Source: Microvirga arabica
GTDB taxonomy: Bacteria > Pseudomonadota > Alphaproteobacteria > Rhizobiales > Beijerinckiaceae
NCBI RefSeq assembly: GCF_016811235.1
Contig: NZ_JAFBID010000017.1
Span: 32,552 to 96,551 of the forward strand
DNA length: 64,000 nucleotides
Direction: 5' to 3'
Of this stretch, positions 19,312-27,975 are shown piece after piece (the first letter of the stretch is position 1; every line of letters starts with the position of its first letter). The position numbers and the translations under genes were made by a program. The notes beneath the pieces are model-generated. The model worked only from the letters and a program-made list of their open reading frames with translations, searched no databases and had not been told where the DNA came from.

Positions 19312-19735
19312 TTAATTGAAGTAGAAGGCGACGGCCGCTGCGATGCAGATGGGTAAGAAGAAGTTGTGGGCGCAGCGGTCATAGCGCGTCGCGATCCGGC
19401 GCTAGTTCTTGAGCTTGGCGAACATGTTCTCGACCTTGTGCCGTTGCCGATGCAGCGTCTTGTCATAGGCAACCGGCACCTTGCGGCTCCTGGTCGGCGG
19501 AATGCACGGCGTGATGTTCTTCTCGGCAAGAGCCTCCCGGAATCAGTTGCTGTCGTAGCCCGGGCAGCAATCAGCGCTGCGCCCGCTGGCAGCGCCTCCA
19601 GGACGAGCCGAGCGCCTTATGGTCGCTCATCTGGCCTTCGGATAAGAGCAGGATGATGGGTCGACCCACCTCGTCGCAGACGGCATGGAGCTTGGAGTTC
19701 AGGCCGCCCTTCGGTTGTCTCTTCTGTAAGCCGAC
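19312..19735 (-). mobile_element. IS5-family transposase relic
   Basis: The minus strand reads, in pieces, as the C-terminal half of an IS5-family DDE transposase: QKRQPKGGLNSKLHAVCDE, then RPIILLLSEGQMSDHK, then after frameshifts RKVPVAYDKTLHRQRHKVEN, MFAKLKN, an in-frame TAG at about 19402 where a Trp codon is expected, and RRIATRYDRCAHNFFLPICI ending AAAVAFYFN with TAA at 19312. The 5' half is missing and I could not identify terminal inverted repeats. It cannot move on its own. Confidence 0.85.
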
Positions 19736-20186
19736 AACCGGAACGCGATATTGAGGAGCCCCGGCTTGTCAGCGGGGGCTTCGTCGGGTGTAGACGTCAG
19801 ATCAACGCACACCCATCCACCCCACCAGGGTCGGTGGCGGCGGCATGGGCCTGATTTTGATTGATCTTGACCATCACCAGCCTGTCAGAGCACATACAAT
19901 CCAGCTTGTGAATACATTCATTTCGGTATTCTCCGCCGACGACAATGCCAATGGCCGATTCTGGCACTCCTGAGACGTAAGCGGTCGGTTCGCTTTGGAT
20001 CGGAACATCGGACTTTCCCGTCAGTGAGCAAAGTTCACTACCTGACCCAGACCTAACAAGCATGCTACGGTGCTGAACCCGGCCACTCCGCCAAAGAGTC
20101 CTGACCGATTTTCCCTATAAGGGCACCCTGCATCTGATGTGATGACCCGGTCTGCCCGACGACATCCCAGGAAATCGACCATCGTT
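19736..20186. other. Intergenic region next to the IS5 relic
   Basis: About 450 bases between the transposase relic and the DUF938 methyltransferase. An 88-residue minus-strand frame (19797-20063) is open but has no recognisable domain, no good ribosome binding site and unbiased codon usage. The stretch is less GC-rich than its surroundings, which fits insertion debris. Confidence 0.4.
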
Positions 20187-20801
20187 ATGACGAACTCACA
20201 GAACATGGATGCGGCCCTGACCTCTCCATCGGTGGCGCGGAACCGGGATCCAATCCTGGCCGCCCTGCAGCCGGTTCTTCCAGCCAGCGGACTGGTTCTG
20301 GAGATTGCCAGCGGGACCGGCGAGCACGCTCTTTATTTCGCCTCCGCTCTGCCGCACCTGATGTGGCAGCCCACCGATCAGGACGAGCAGGCCCTGAACA
20401 GCATCGCCGCTCATCGCGCAGCTTCAGGGCTGCCCAATCTTCTTGCGCCGTTGAGGCTCGATGCCTCTGCCCCGGACTGGCCCGTCGAGCGGGCTGACGC
20501 TCTCGTCGCCATCAACATGGTCCATATCTCCCCCTGGCGGGCGACGCACGGGCTCATGGCCGGGGCGGGACGGGTGCTTCCGCCCGGCGGCGTGCTCTTT
20601 CTCTACGGGGCCTACAAGGAGAAAGGCGCCCACACGGCTCCCAGCAATGAGGCCTTTGACCAGGACATCAGACGCCGGAATCCGGAGTGGGGCGTCCGTG
20701 ACCTGGAAGAGGTGGCTGACCTCGCAAGGGCGCATGGGCTGGACCTCGCCGAGCGCATCGCAATGCCCGCCAACAATCTCAGCCTCGTGTTCCGAAGGTA
20801 G
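20187..20801 (+). CDS. DUF938 class I SAM-dependent methyltransferase
   Basis: A 204-residue protein of the DUF938 family. The S-adenosylmethionine motif I is LVLEIASGTGEHALYFA (about residues 37-53), followed by WQPTDQDEQALNSI and VAINMVHISPWRAT, both typical of the family. The start ATG at 20187 (MTNSQNMDAAL) precedes the conserved SVARNRDPIL segment. The methyl acceptor is unknown. It lies upstream of the BigR-like repressor on the same strand but 130 bases away with an operator between, so it is probably independent. Confidence 0.88.
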   Translation: MTNSQNMDAALTSPSVARNRDPILAALQPVLPASGLVLEIASGTGEHALYFASALPHLMWQPTDQDEQALNSIAAHRAASGLPNLLAPLRLDASAPDWPVERADALVAINMVHISPWRATHGLMAGAGRVLPPGGVLFLYGAYKEKGAHTAPSNEAFDQDIRRRNPEWGVRDLEEVADLARAHGLDLAERIAMPANNLSLVFRR

Positions 20802-20890
20802 GCGGGCTCGGACCGAAGTTGCCCTGCAGCGCCCTCTCGCTCATTCAGCGCACCGAGTCCGATGCAGGGCAGCAATCCCCTTGCGAAAAC

Positions 20891-20921
20891 ATAAGCATAT
20901 ACTAAATTAGATTTGACTTAT
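20891..20921. promoter_or_regulatory. Candidate BigR/SqrR-type operator upstream of the repressor
   Basis: An AT-rich imperfect inverted repeat: ATAAGCATATACTAA (20891-20905) faces TTAGATTTGACTTAT (20907-20921). The second half matches 12 of 15 bases of the tandem repeat TTAGATATTGCTTAT in front of the persulfide dioxygenase gene at 37133. It ends 11 bases before the start of the ArsR-type gene, so autoregulation is likely. Confidence 0.6.
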
Positions 20922-20932
20922 AGATTGCAGGT

Positions 20933-21274
20933 ATGCGTATGCCCCGTCTGAAACTCGACCTGGAGACCTTCGAGAAGCAGGCGACGGAGGTCGCGGACAT
21001 CCTGCGGGCGCTCGCCAACGAGCGGCGGCTGATGATCCTGTGCAAGCTGGTGGAGTGGGGCGAGGCCAATGTCACCGCGCTGGCCGAAGCCGTGGGCCTG
21101 TCGCAATCGGCCCTGTCGCAGCATCTGGCCAAGATGCGGGATGAAGGCATCGTCGCCACCCGGCGCGAGAGCCAGACGATCTGGTACCGCATCGCCGACC
21201 CGCGCATCGAGCAGCTGTTCGCAACCCTGTACAGCCTGTTCTGCAAGCAGGCGAAGGAGGGCGGGTCTGCCTGA
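20933..21274 (+). CDS. bigR: ArsR-family repressor of the BigR/SqrR persulfide-sensing type
   Basis: A 113-residue winged-helix repressor. The helix-turn-helix is AVGLSQSALSQHLAKMRDEG (residues 53-72) with the wing IVATRRESQTIWYRI. Two cysteines, Cys37 in LMILCKLVE and Cys104 in LYSLFCKQA, lie 67 residues apart, close to the Cys pair that senses persulfide by forming a tetrasulfide bridge in SqrR and BigR. The gene is single, but its upstream sequence resembles that of the sulfur detoxification locus near 37 kb, so it probably controls that locus and itself. The symbol is by family resemblance. Confidence 0.82.
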   Translation: MRMPRLKLDLETFEKQATEVADILRALANERRLMILCKLVEWGEANVTALAEAVGLSQSALSQHLAKMRDEGIVATRRESQTIWYRIADPRIEQLFATLYSLFCKQAKEGGSA

Positions 21275-21486
21275 CGTTGGGTTGGTGCCACCTCAACCGG
21301 CCCGTCACGACCTCCAGCCACACGCAGGTTTTGCAACGCGCGATTTGCATTGTGGCCGGGAGCAGGGGCACGGCCTTCGATCTTCCTATGCGAGGGTGAA
21401 GACAAGGCGGAGGAGCAGGGGAGGCTGCGGCGCAAGGCGCCTCTTGGGCGGTGAGGGGCTGGCGCCAGCCCACCATCGCAACTCAG

Positions 21487-22287
21487 CTATTCCGTCAGCA
21501 ACCGGTTCAGCGTGCCCGTCAATGCCTCACGAGAAATCTCGCCAACGTGGATGGATCGGAGCTTTCCGTCCGCGCCGATGAAGAGGGTGACCGGCAAACC
21601 TGGCGTGGCGTAGTGGCGAGGCACGTCCATGCGCGTGTCGAGCAACACGTTCGACAGTGTGAGCTTCTCATTGTTCAGGTAGCCCTCAATCGTTGTGCGC
21701 CTCTCGCCCTGGTTCACGAACAGGAACGTGATGTCGTCTCCCGCTGCTGCCATCTCGGCCATCATCGGCATCTCCCGCCGGCACGGCGGACACCAACTCG
21801 CCCAGAGGTTCAGGACGACGGGTTTTCCCGTGAACGCCGTCAGGGATGTGCTGCCTCCCCTGATGTTCTCCAAGGCGACGTCCGGCATCGGCGTCGCAGG
21901 CGTGGCGTTGGTCAGTTGCCACACGACGTTCCACGCGAACAGCGCTATGGCGAGACTGACCACTGCACCAATGGCGGCGCGGCGCGTGCGCGCCAGGGCC
22001 ACGGACATAGCGATGATGGAGCCGGCTGCCCATGGCCAGGAGAAGCCTCCCTGCCAGACGGCCAGGATGCGCCAAGGCTCAGTAGCGAAACTGGAGGCGT
22101 TCTCGATCACGTGCCCGAGACGCGCCGTGATCAGGCCTGCGATAAGGGACCAGGTCGACCATCGCCCGATGTAGGGATCCAGGCGGGAGGACAGGACCGA
22201 CGTTACGGCCATGAAGACACCGATGCCAACGATGGCCGCGAGGCGATCACCGGCGAAGATGAAGGGACCAATTGAAACGGCTTGCAT
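21487..22287 (-). CDS. TlpA-family thioredoxin fused to an Lgt-like membrane domain
   Basis: A 266-residue protein. About residues 10-125 are four hydrophobic segments with a region resembling prolipoprotein diacylglyceryl transferase (ITARLGHVIENASSF then PWRILAVWQGGFSW). Residues 130-266 are a periplasmic TlpA/ResA-like thioredoxin with the active site WASWCPPCR (Cys166, Cys169) and cis-Pro in ATPGLPVTLFI. It likely reduces disulfides outside the membrane. Its upstream region has the same 17-base element as the two-component/dsbD intergenic region, suggesting shared control. Lgt catalytic activity is not implied: only part of that fold is present. Confidence 0.85.
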   Translation of the reverse strand: MQAVSIGPFIFAGDRLAAIVGIGVFMAVTSVLSSRLDPYIGRWSTWSLIAGLITARLGHVIENASSFATEPWRILAVWQGGFSWPWAAGSIIAMSVALARTRRAAIGAVVSLAIALFAWNVVWQLTNATPATPMPDVALENIRGGSTSLTAFTGKPVVLNLWASWCPPCRREMPMMAEMAAAGDDITFLFVNQGERRTTIEGYLNNEKLTLSNVLLDTRMDVPRHYATPGLPVTLFIGADGKLRSIHVGEISREALTGTLNRLLTE

Positions 22288-22309
22288 GCGTCGCTGGTCC
22301 GGGATCCAG

Positions 22310-22326
22310 CTTAAGGCAGCCTTAAG
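22310..22326 (-). promoter_or_regulatory. PmrA/QseB-like box upstream of the TlpA-like gene
   Basis: The sequence read on the minus strand is CTTAAGGCTGCCTTAAG, identical over all 17 bases to the element at 27976-27992. It is 23 bases upstream of the TlpA-like start codon. CTTAAG repeats occur with a period of 11, as in PmrA boxes, and the element is also an inverted repeat about one central base. Confidence 0.7.
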
Positions 22327-22474
22327 AGTTCAGGATCGGTCGCAATGAGATGAAGCATCCCTGCGCTTGCTGTTGATGATCCAGCTTCAGCCATCCACCA
22401 CCCCGGGATCGTTGCTTTTTAACCATGCATCCTGGGTGCGGAGGAGAATTGCGGCGCGTTGGGATCTGCATCGA

Positions 22475-22600
22475 TCATCCGATCAACCAGACCCTGATGA
22501 CCAGGCTCACCGCTCCGGTCGTGCCGACGCCGGCGGCCCAGAGACCGACGAACCACAGCCAGCGGCTCGCGGCGGAGCCTTGTTCGAGATCGCCGCCCAT
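22475..22600 (-). CDS. DUF2474-type small subunit of the cyanide-insensitive oxidase
   Basis: A 41-residue single-pass membrane protein (ASRWLWFVGLWAAGVGTTGA then VSLVIRVWLIG). Its ATG overlaps the cioB stop by one base (TGATG). A small DUF2474 or CydX-like protein at the end of a bd-type oxidase operon is a known pattern and usually stabilises the oxidase. The longer frame reading from 22798 lies inside cioB and is not needed. Confidence 0.8.
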   Translation of the reverse strand: MGGDLEQGSAASRWLWFVGLWAAGVGTTGAVSLVIRVWLIG

Positions 22601-23607
22601 CAGTGATACCCCTCGTGACCTGTCTTGCCGCGGAACACCCAGTACGAGTACCCGGTATAGACAAGGATGATCGGGATCAGCACGCTCGCGCCAACCAGCA
22701 TGAATTGGAGGCTCACGTTCGGGGCAGCAGCTTGGTGAATGGTGACGGCGTTCGGCACTACGTAGGGGAACATGCTCACCCCCAAGCCAAGCAGGCAAAG
22801 GCCGAACAGCCCCAGCGTCAGCAGGAACGGCCAGTACTCCCAGCGTCGCATCAGGCTCACCAGCAGCGCCCCGGAGGTGATGCCCACGAGCAAGGGCACC
22901 TGTGCGGTGAACAGCACCTGCGGCCAGGCAAACCAGCGCTCGTAGTAGGCGCCACTCAGGAACGGCGTCGCCGCACTGACCGCACCGATACAGACAATCA
23001 AACCGATGGCGAGCTTACCGGCGAGACGGAAGCTGTGGTCCTGAACCGCACCTTCAGTCTTCATCACGAGCCATGTTGCGCCGAGCAGGGCGTAGCCGAC
23101 CACGAGGCTGACCCCGACCAGGAGGCTGAAGGGCGTGATCCAGTCCCACCAGCCGCCGGCGTAGGAGCGTCCCTCGACCGCAATGCCCTGGAGCAGGGCG
23201 CCGAGCGTGATGCCCTGCGCCAGGGTGGCGACGATGGATCCCATCGTGAATGCGAAGTCCCAGTAGCGGCGATGGCCAGGATCGCGCCAGCGGAACTCGA
23301 AGGCGACCCCGCGGAAGATCAGCGCCAGCACCATGGCGATGATCGGCGCGTAAAGAGCCGGCAGGATGATGGCGTAGGCCAGCGGGAAGGCCGCCATGAG
23401 ACCGCCGCCGCCGAGCACCAGCCAGGTCTCGTTGCCATCCCAGACCGGGGCGACGGAGTTCATGGCGCTGTCGCGTTCCGGTCCCGGCGCGAAGAACGGG
23501 AACAGGATGCCAATGCCGAGATCGAAGCCGTCCATCACGACGTAAGCGAAGACCGCAAACGCGATGACAAAGGCCCAGAGGGTCGGGAGATCAAAGACAG
23601 AGATCAT
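22600..23607 (-). CDS. cioB: Cytochrome bd-type (cyanide-insensitive) quinol oxidase subunit II
   Basis: A 335-residue membrane protein with about eight to nine helices, matching CydB/CioB. The N-terminal segment YVVMDGFDLGIGILFPFF with SVAPVWDGNETWLVLGGGGL after it is diagnostic. With CioA it forms the quinol oxidase that reduces O2 without a copper centre. It follows cioA after three bases and overlaps the DUF2474 gene, so the order gbsR-cioA-cioB-DUF2474 is one transcript. The symbol reflects the short Q-loop of the partner subunit; cydB is the alternative name. Confidence 0.95.
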   Translation of the reverse strand: MISVFDLPTLWAFVIAFAVFAYVVMDGFDLGIGILFPFFAPGPERDSAMNSVAPVWDGNETWLVLGGGGLMAAFPLAYAIILPALYAPIIAMVLALIFRGVAFEFRWRDPGHRRYWDFAFTMGSIVATLAQGITLGALLQGIAVEGRSYAGGWWDWITPFSLLVGVSLVVGYALLGATWLVMKTEGAVQDHSFRLAGKLAIGLIVCIGAVSAATPFLSGAYYERWFAWPQVLFTAQVPLLVGITSGALLVSLMRRWEYWPFLLTLGLFGLCLLGLGVSMFPYVVPNAVTIHQAAAPNVSLQFMLVGASVLIPIILVYTGYSYWVFRGKTGHEGYH

Positions 23608-23610
23608 GGT

Positions 23611-25032
23611 TCAGGCCTTCGCGCCGATGGTGCGGGCAGGGTCGACCGAGGGTGCCGGGGTGATGCCGGCAGTCCGGATCGGCTCGCGTCCGGCCTCGGG
23701 CCCGGTCTCGCCCGGATGCGGGGCCTTGCCCATGAGCTTGAGAATGTATCCGGTGCCCGCGCCGAACACGATGAAGTAGACGACGATGAAAGTCAGCAGC
23801 GACGCGGCAACCGCTGGAGCCTCAAGAGGTGAGGCCGACTGTGCTGTTCTAAGCAGACCATAAACGGTGAACGGCTGTCGCCCGACCTCGGTGGTCACCC
23901 AGCCGGCGATCACGGCGACGAAGCCTGCAGGCCCCATGGCCAGCGCGAGCCAGTGCAGCGGGCGCCAGTCGTAGAGCCGGCCGCGGAAGCCCGCCCACAG
24001 GCTGAGCAAGCCAAGAGCCAGCATCGCGAAGCCCAGACCCACCATGATGCGGAACGACCAGAACACCACCGGCACATAGGGCCAGTTGGCGCGGTCGACG
24101 GTGTCGAGTCCGTCCATGGGCGCGTTCAGGTCATGCTTGAGGATGAGCGAGGACGCCTTCGGGATTGCGATGGCGTTGCGCACCGTGCCGGCCTCCTGAT
24201 CGGGAATGCCGAACAGGATCAGGGGTGCGCCCTCCGGGTGGCTTTCAAAATGCCCTTCCATGGCCATGACCTTGGCGGGCTGGTGCTCAAGCGTATTGAG
24301 GCCGTGCATGTCGCCGGCGAAGATCTGGAGCGGGGCGACAACGGCCACCATGCCCATGGCCATCGAGAACATCACCTGGGCACCCTTGTTGGTACGCTCC
24401 CGCAGCAGGTGCCAGGCACCGACGCCGCCCACGACCAGAGCGGTCGTGAGATAGGCCGCCATCACCGTGTGCACCAAGCGGTAAGGAAAGGACGGGTTGA
24501 AGATGATCGCCCACCAATCCTCCGGCACGAACTGCCCGGCCTCGTTGATGCCGTAGCCGACCGGCGTCTGCATCCACGAGTTGGCGGACAGGATCCAGAA
24601 AGCCGAGATGAAGGTGCCGACCGCAACCGCAAGCGTCGCGGCGAAATGCAGCTTGCGGCCGACCCGGCCCATGCCGAACAGCATGATGCCGAGAAAGCCG
24701 GCCTCCAAGAAGAACGCGGTCATGACCTCGTAGGCCATGAGCGGCCCGATAACCGGCCCGGCCTTGTCGGAGAACACCGACCAGTTGGTGCCGAACTGGT
24801 AGGACATGACGATGCCCGAGACCACGCCCATGGCGAACGCTAGGGCGAAGATCTTGAGCCAGTACTTGAACAGGTTGAGATAGACCTCGCGCCCGGTCCA
24901 CAGCCAAAGCCCCTCCAGCACCGCAAGATAGCTTGCCAGCCCGATGGAGAAGGACGGGAAGATGAAATGGAAGGAGACCGTGAACGCGAACTGAAAACGC
25001 GCCAGGAGCAGCGCGTCGAACTGGTCGAACAT
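23611..25032 (-). CDS. cioA: Cytochrome bd-type (cyanide-insensitive) quinol oxidase subunit I
   Basis: A 473-residue haem-carrying subunit with the N-terminal haem-ligand region RFQFAFTVSFHFIFPSFSIG, the quinol-site segment MSYQFGTNWSVFSDKAGPVI, and the C-terminal GWVTTEVGRQPFTVYGLLRT. The periplasmic Q-loop is short compared with E. coli CydA, which is typical of the CIO type. Start ATG at 25032 is two bases after the gbsR stop, indicating translational coupling. The oxidase is useful under low oxygen, cyanide, sulfide or copper stress, which fits its sulfur- and copper-related neighbours. Confidence 0.95.
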   Translation of the reverse strand: MFDQFDALLLARFQFAFTVSFHFIFPSFSIGLASYLAVLEGLWLWTGREVYLNLFKYWLKIFALAFAMGVVSGIVMSYQFGTNWSVFSDKAGPVIGPLMAYEVMTAFFLEAGFLGIMLFGMGRVGRKLHFAATLAVAVGTFISAFWILSANSWMQTPVGYGINEAGQFVPEDWWAIIFNPSFPYRLVHTVMAAYLTTALVVGGVGAWHLLRERTNKGAQVMFSMAMGMVAVVAPLQIFAGDMHGLNTLEHQPAKVMAMEGHFESHPEGAPLILFGIPDQEAGTVRNAIAIPKASSLILKHDLNAPMDGLDTVDRANWPYVPVVFWSFRIMVGLGFAMLALGLLSLWAGFRGRLYDWRPLHWLALAMGPAGFVAVIAGWVTTEVGRQPFTVYGLLRTAQSASPLEAPAVAASLLTFIVVYFIVFGAGTGYILKLMGKAPHPGETGPEAGREPIRTAGITPAPSVDPARTIGAKA

Positions 25033-25034
25033 TT

Positions 25035-25619
25035 CTACTTGTCCTTGGGGTCGTCCCGGCGGCTCTTCTTCGATCCTGGCACGACGAAGAGGCGGTCCTT
25101 CATCTCCAAGATCTTCTGTACCTTCGAGCCGAGCGTCAGGAGCTGAACGAGGCGCTCGGTGTCGAGCCGCTGCACGTCGGCGTACCAGCCTGTGAGCAGC
25201 TCGAAGAGGTCGTGCATCTCGCGCATGCGCTCCTGCGCATGGCGCTCCTCGGCGCTGGCGGGCTCCTGCATGAGCACCTCGCGCAGGAGGGTCATGGTCG
25301 GGTCGATTTCCCGCTTCTTCCGCTCCTCGACGAGCGTGCGGACAATCTGCCAGATGTCGTCGGGCGTCGAGAAGTAGTCGCGCCGGTCCCCGGGCTTGTG
25401 CTGAAGCCGGACGAGGTTCCAGGCCTGCAACTCCTTGAGCCCCATGCTGACGTTGGAGCGGGAGACGCCGAGCCGTTCGACGATGTCCTCGGCGTTCAGC
25501 GGCTCCTTCGAGATGAACAGCAGGGCGTAGATCTGGCCGACGGTACGGTTGATGCCCCAGCGCGAGCCCATCTCGCCGAAGTGGAGCACGAAGGTCTGGA
25601 CGAGGGGAGGGAGGTTCAC
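25035..25619 (-). CDS. GbsR/MarR-type transcriptional regulator of the cio operon
   Basis: A 194-residue winged-helix regulator of the GbsR/MarR family, with recognition region EDIVERLGVSRSNVSMGLKE and wing LVRLQHKPGDRRDYF. The GTG at 25619 is preferred as start: AGGAG lies five bases upstream. The frame can be read 15 codons further to an ATG at 25664, but those codons consist of a 20-base perfect palindrome that looks like an operator. Being first in the operon and overlapping the promoter region, it probably represses itself and cioAB. Confidence 0.85.
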   Translation of the reverse strand: MNLPPLVQTFVLHFGEMGSRWGINRTVGQIYALLFISKEPLNAEDIVERLGVSRSNVSMGLKELQAWNLVRLQHKPGDRRDYFSTPDDIWQIVRTLVEERKKREIDPTMTLLREVLMQEPASAEERHAQERMREMHDLFELLTGWYADVQRLDTERLVQLLTLGSKVQKILEMKDRLFVVPGSKKSRRDDPKDK

Positions 25620-25632
25620 GGCATCTCCTGAA

Positions 25633-25652
25633 ATTTCAGAATATTCTGAAAT
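25633..25652. promoter_or_regulatory. 20-bp perfect palindrome, candidate GbsR operator
   Basis: ATTTCAGAATATTCTGAAAT is a perfect inverted repeat just upstream of the GTG start and AGGAG of the GbsR-type regulator. Dimeric MarR/GbsR proteins bind such AT-rich palindromes, so autoregulation and control of cioAB are likely (inference from location and symmetry). Confidence 0.7.
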
Positions 25653-25874
25653 ATCGGTATGCATTGATGTAAGTCAAGTGCGCTGGGGATGCCCGACGCT
25701 CCCCATATTTCTTTCCGGCCGGGCCGCGGTTGCTACCGGATGCACGGGGCGTCTGCAGCCAGCGGCGGTCGCCGGATCCTTTCGGAAACTTCCTGCAGAC
25801 CACCCTGCCGTCCCGGCCCCAGTTCCATGACAAACCGATTGGTCCGGGGTGAGGTGACGGTGGCTGAGACAGAT

Positions 25875-27281
25875 TCAGTTGTTGGCGGACGGGGCTATGC
25901 GTGCTGAACCTGTCTCTGAATACGCCCCGACCGAGCCCATTGCGAACCCAGCGCGCACTCCGGACCGATCCTGCCGGTTGCGGAGAGCGAAGGAGGCCTT
26001 GGCCCGCCTGAGCGCCGCGTCCACGATGGCAAGACCGAGACCGCTGCCGACGGCGCTGCGATGGCGTCCACGGAAGAACCGATCGGTCACTTGGCCGATC
26101 TCGTCCTCCGGGATGCCGGGGCCCTCGTCTTCCACGGCGATCACCGGCGGGCTCGCGCTACCGTCGAGGAACCACCGCACGCGCCCGCCCGCCGGCGAGT
26201 GCTGCACGGCGTTCTCATGCAGGTTGCGCACGGCGAGATGAAAGAGCTCCCGGTTCATCCGGATCGTCGTGCGGTGGAGCGCGGGGTCGATCTCCACCGC
26301 AACATCCGTGTGGCTGGCTCTGAGACTGGCGGCGATGTCCTCGATGGCGCGCCCGACCGCGATGTCCTGCGGCTCGCCCTCGTCCGGAACGGCATCGAGC
26401 TCGGACATGGCGAGCAGCTGGCGCACAAGCCGGCTGGTGCGGTCGACGGCCACCAATGTTTGCCTCATCGCCCCTTCGCGTGTCTCCGAGTCCCTCGCCG
26501 CCAGGGCCACCTGGACCTGGGTGCGCAGGCCGGCCAGCGGGGTGCGCAGCTCGTGTGCGGCAAAGGCGGTGAAGCTGCGCTCGTGCTCGCGGGCCGCCGC
26601 GACCTTGCCGAACAGGCCGTTGAGGGCGTCGACCACGGGACGGATCTCCGAGGGCGGGCTGCCGACGCTGACCGGGCTCAGGTCCTCGGGGCCGCGCGCC
26701 TTGAGCCCCTGTGTGAGGCGGCGCAGGGGCCGCAGCCCGCTCCCGACGCTGGCCCAGATCAGGAAGGCGAGCAGGGGGACCACGACGATGGCCGGCAGAA
26801 CAAGTCCCCGGACGAGGTCGGTGACGAGGCGGTCGCGCAATCCGAGCCGGTCGCCGACCAGCACACGAATGCCTTTTTCACGGTCGGCGACGGCGTAGAC
26901 CCGCCACGGCTCGCCACCGACCTCCTGCTCCGAGAACCCGCTGGACTCGTTCGACAGCGCGGCCTCCGGCGCGCCGCTGGAGCGGCCGATCAACCGGCCG
27001 TCGAACGACCAGATTTGGCACGAAAGCTGGCGCTCGTACCCCACATGCGTTGGCTCCGGGAGCGGGATGGAGGCCGGGGCTTCGCCGGCGCGGGCCGACA
27101 GCGCGATCTCGCCGCTGGTGACCAGCGAGCCGACCATGCGGGCCGCCTCCATGAGGCGGGTGTCGAGCACGTGCTGCAGCTGCCGCTTGGTGTCGAGATA
27201 GATCCAGGCGGTCGCGAACAGCCAGATGCATGTCGTGGCGGCGATGAGGATGATGAAAAGGCGAGTGCGGATCGAGCTCAT
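25875..27281 (-). CDS. Two-component sensor histidine kinase (QseC/PmrB-like)
   Basis: A 468-residue membrane kinase. One helix near residues 8-26, a periplasmic domain of about 125 residues and a second helix about 157-178 are followed by a HAMP-like linker, the H-box FAAHELRTPLAGLRTQ with His243, and a HATPase domain with NLHENAVQHS, EDEGPGIPEDEIG and GSGLGLAIV. The start is ATG 27281, one base after the regulator's stop; the open frame further upstream lies inside the regulator gene. The periplasmic domain has one cysteine (in RQLSCQIWSF, residue 88), so a thiol/redox or metal signal is possible but unproven. Confidence 0.93.
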   Translation of the reverse strand: MSSIRTRLFIILIAATTCIWLFATAWIYLDTKRQLQHVLDTRLMEAARMVGSLVTSGEIALSARAGEAPASIPLPEPTHVGYERQLSCQIWSFDGRLIGRSSGAPEAALSNESSGFSEQEVGGEPWRVYAVADREKGIRVLVGDRLGLRDRLVTDLVRGLVLPAIVVVPLLAFLIWASVGSGLRPLRRLTQGLKARGPEDLSPVSVGSPPSEIRPVVDALNGLFGKVAAAREHERSFTAFAAHELRTPLAGLRTQVQVALAARDSETREGAMRQTLVAVDRTSRLVRQLLAMSELDAVPDEGEPQDIAVGRAIEDIAASLRASHTDVAVEIDPALHRTTIRMNRELFHLAVRNLHENAVQHSPAGGRVRWFLDGSASPPVIAVEDEGPGIPEDEIGQVTDRFFRGRHRSAVGSGLGLAIVDAALRRAKASFALRNRQDRSGVRAGFAMGSVGAYSETGSARIAPSANN

Positions 27282-27282
27282 G

Positions 27283-27942
27283 TCAGGCGCTCCGGAGACG
27301 GTAGCCGAGGCCGCGCACGGTCTCGATGGCGTCGCGCCCGATCTTGACCCGCAGGTGATGGACGTGGACCTCGACGGCGTTGCTCTCCACGTCCTCCTCC
27401 CAGCCGTAGAGCCGGTCGGCGAGTTGGTCCTTCGACAGCACCGCGCCGGGATGCCGCATAAGAGCCTCCAGGATCGAGAACTCGCGGCGGGAGAGGCCAA
27501 CCGGATTGCCGTCGATCTCGACGGTGCGGCGGCCTGGATCGAGTTCAATGCCGTTCCAGGACATGGTCGGCGTTGCCCGCCCGGCGGCCCGGCGGGAGAT
27601 GGCGCGCAGACGGGCGGCGACCTCGTCGAGATCAAAGGGTTTTCCGAGATAGTCGTCCGCGCCGCTGTCGAGGCCGCCGATCCGGTCGGCCACGGTGTCT
27701 TTTGCGGTCAGCAGCAGAACCGGCGTCGCGTCCTGGCGCCGACGCAGCTCGCGCAGGATGTCGAGCCCGGAGCCGTCCGGCAGCATCAGGTCAAGAACAA
27801 GAGCGTCGAACTCGGCTGTGGCGAGCGCGGCCCGGGCGTCGCCGCAGGACGCCACCGCATCGACCGTGAAGCCGTGAATGCCAAGGCCGACCTTCAGCCC
27901 GTCGAGCAGCATCGCATCATCTTCAACCACAAGAATACGCAT
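27283..27942 (-). CDS. OmpR-family response regulator (PmrA/QseB-like)
   Basis: A 219-residue regulator: receiver domain with acidic pocket (MRILVVEDDAML), phospho-acceptor Asp51 in FDALVLDLMLPDGSG and Lys in DDYLGKPFDLDE; winged-helix DNA-binding domain with LSRREFSILEALMRHPGAV and AVEVHVHHLRVKIG. It forms an operon with the downstream kinase and is divergent from dsbD. The 17-base element between the two promoters fits the direct-repeat box of PmrA/QseB-type regulators, and the same element occurs before the TlpA-like gene, so these thiol-redox genes are its likely regulon. Confidence 0.94.
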   Translation of the reverse strand: MRILVVEDDAMLLDGLKVGLGIHGFTVDAVASCGDARAALATAEFDALVLDLMLPDGSGLDILRELRRRQDATPVLLLTAKDTVADRIGGLDSGADDYLGKPFDLDEVAARLRAISRRAAGRATPTMSWNGIELDPGRRTVEIDGNPVGLSRREFSILEALMRHPGAVLSKDQLADRLYGWEEDVESNAVEVHVHHLRVKIGRDAIETVRGLGYRLRSA

Positions 27943-27975
27943 CGAGCACCTCCGCGGGCTCTGTCGCCCGCTACC

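Noticed and set aside
19797..20063. 88-residue minus-strand frame beside the IS5 relic
   Set aside because: No recognised family, poor ribosome binding site and no codon bias; too weak to call.
25620..25664. Fifteen extra N-terminal codons of the GbsR-type regulator
   Set aside because: They consist mostly of a perfect palindrome, and a GTG with a good ribosome binding site follows.
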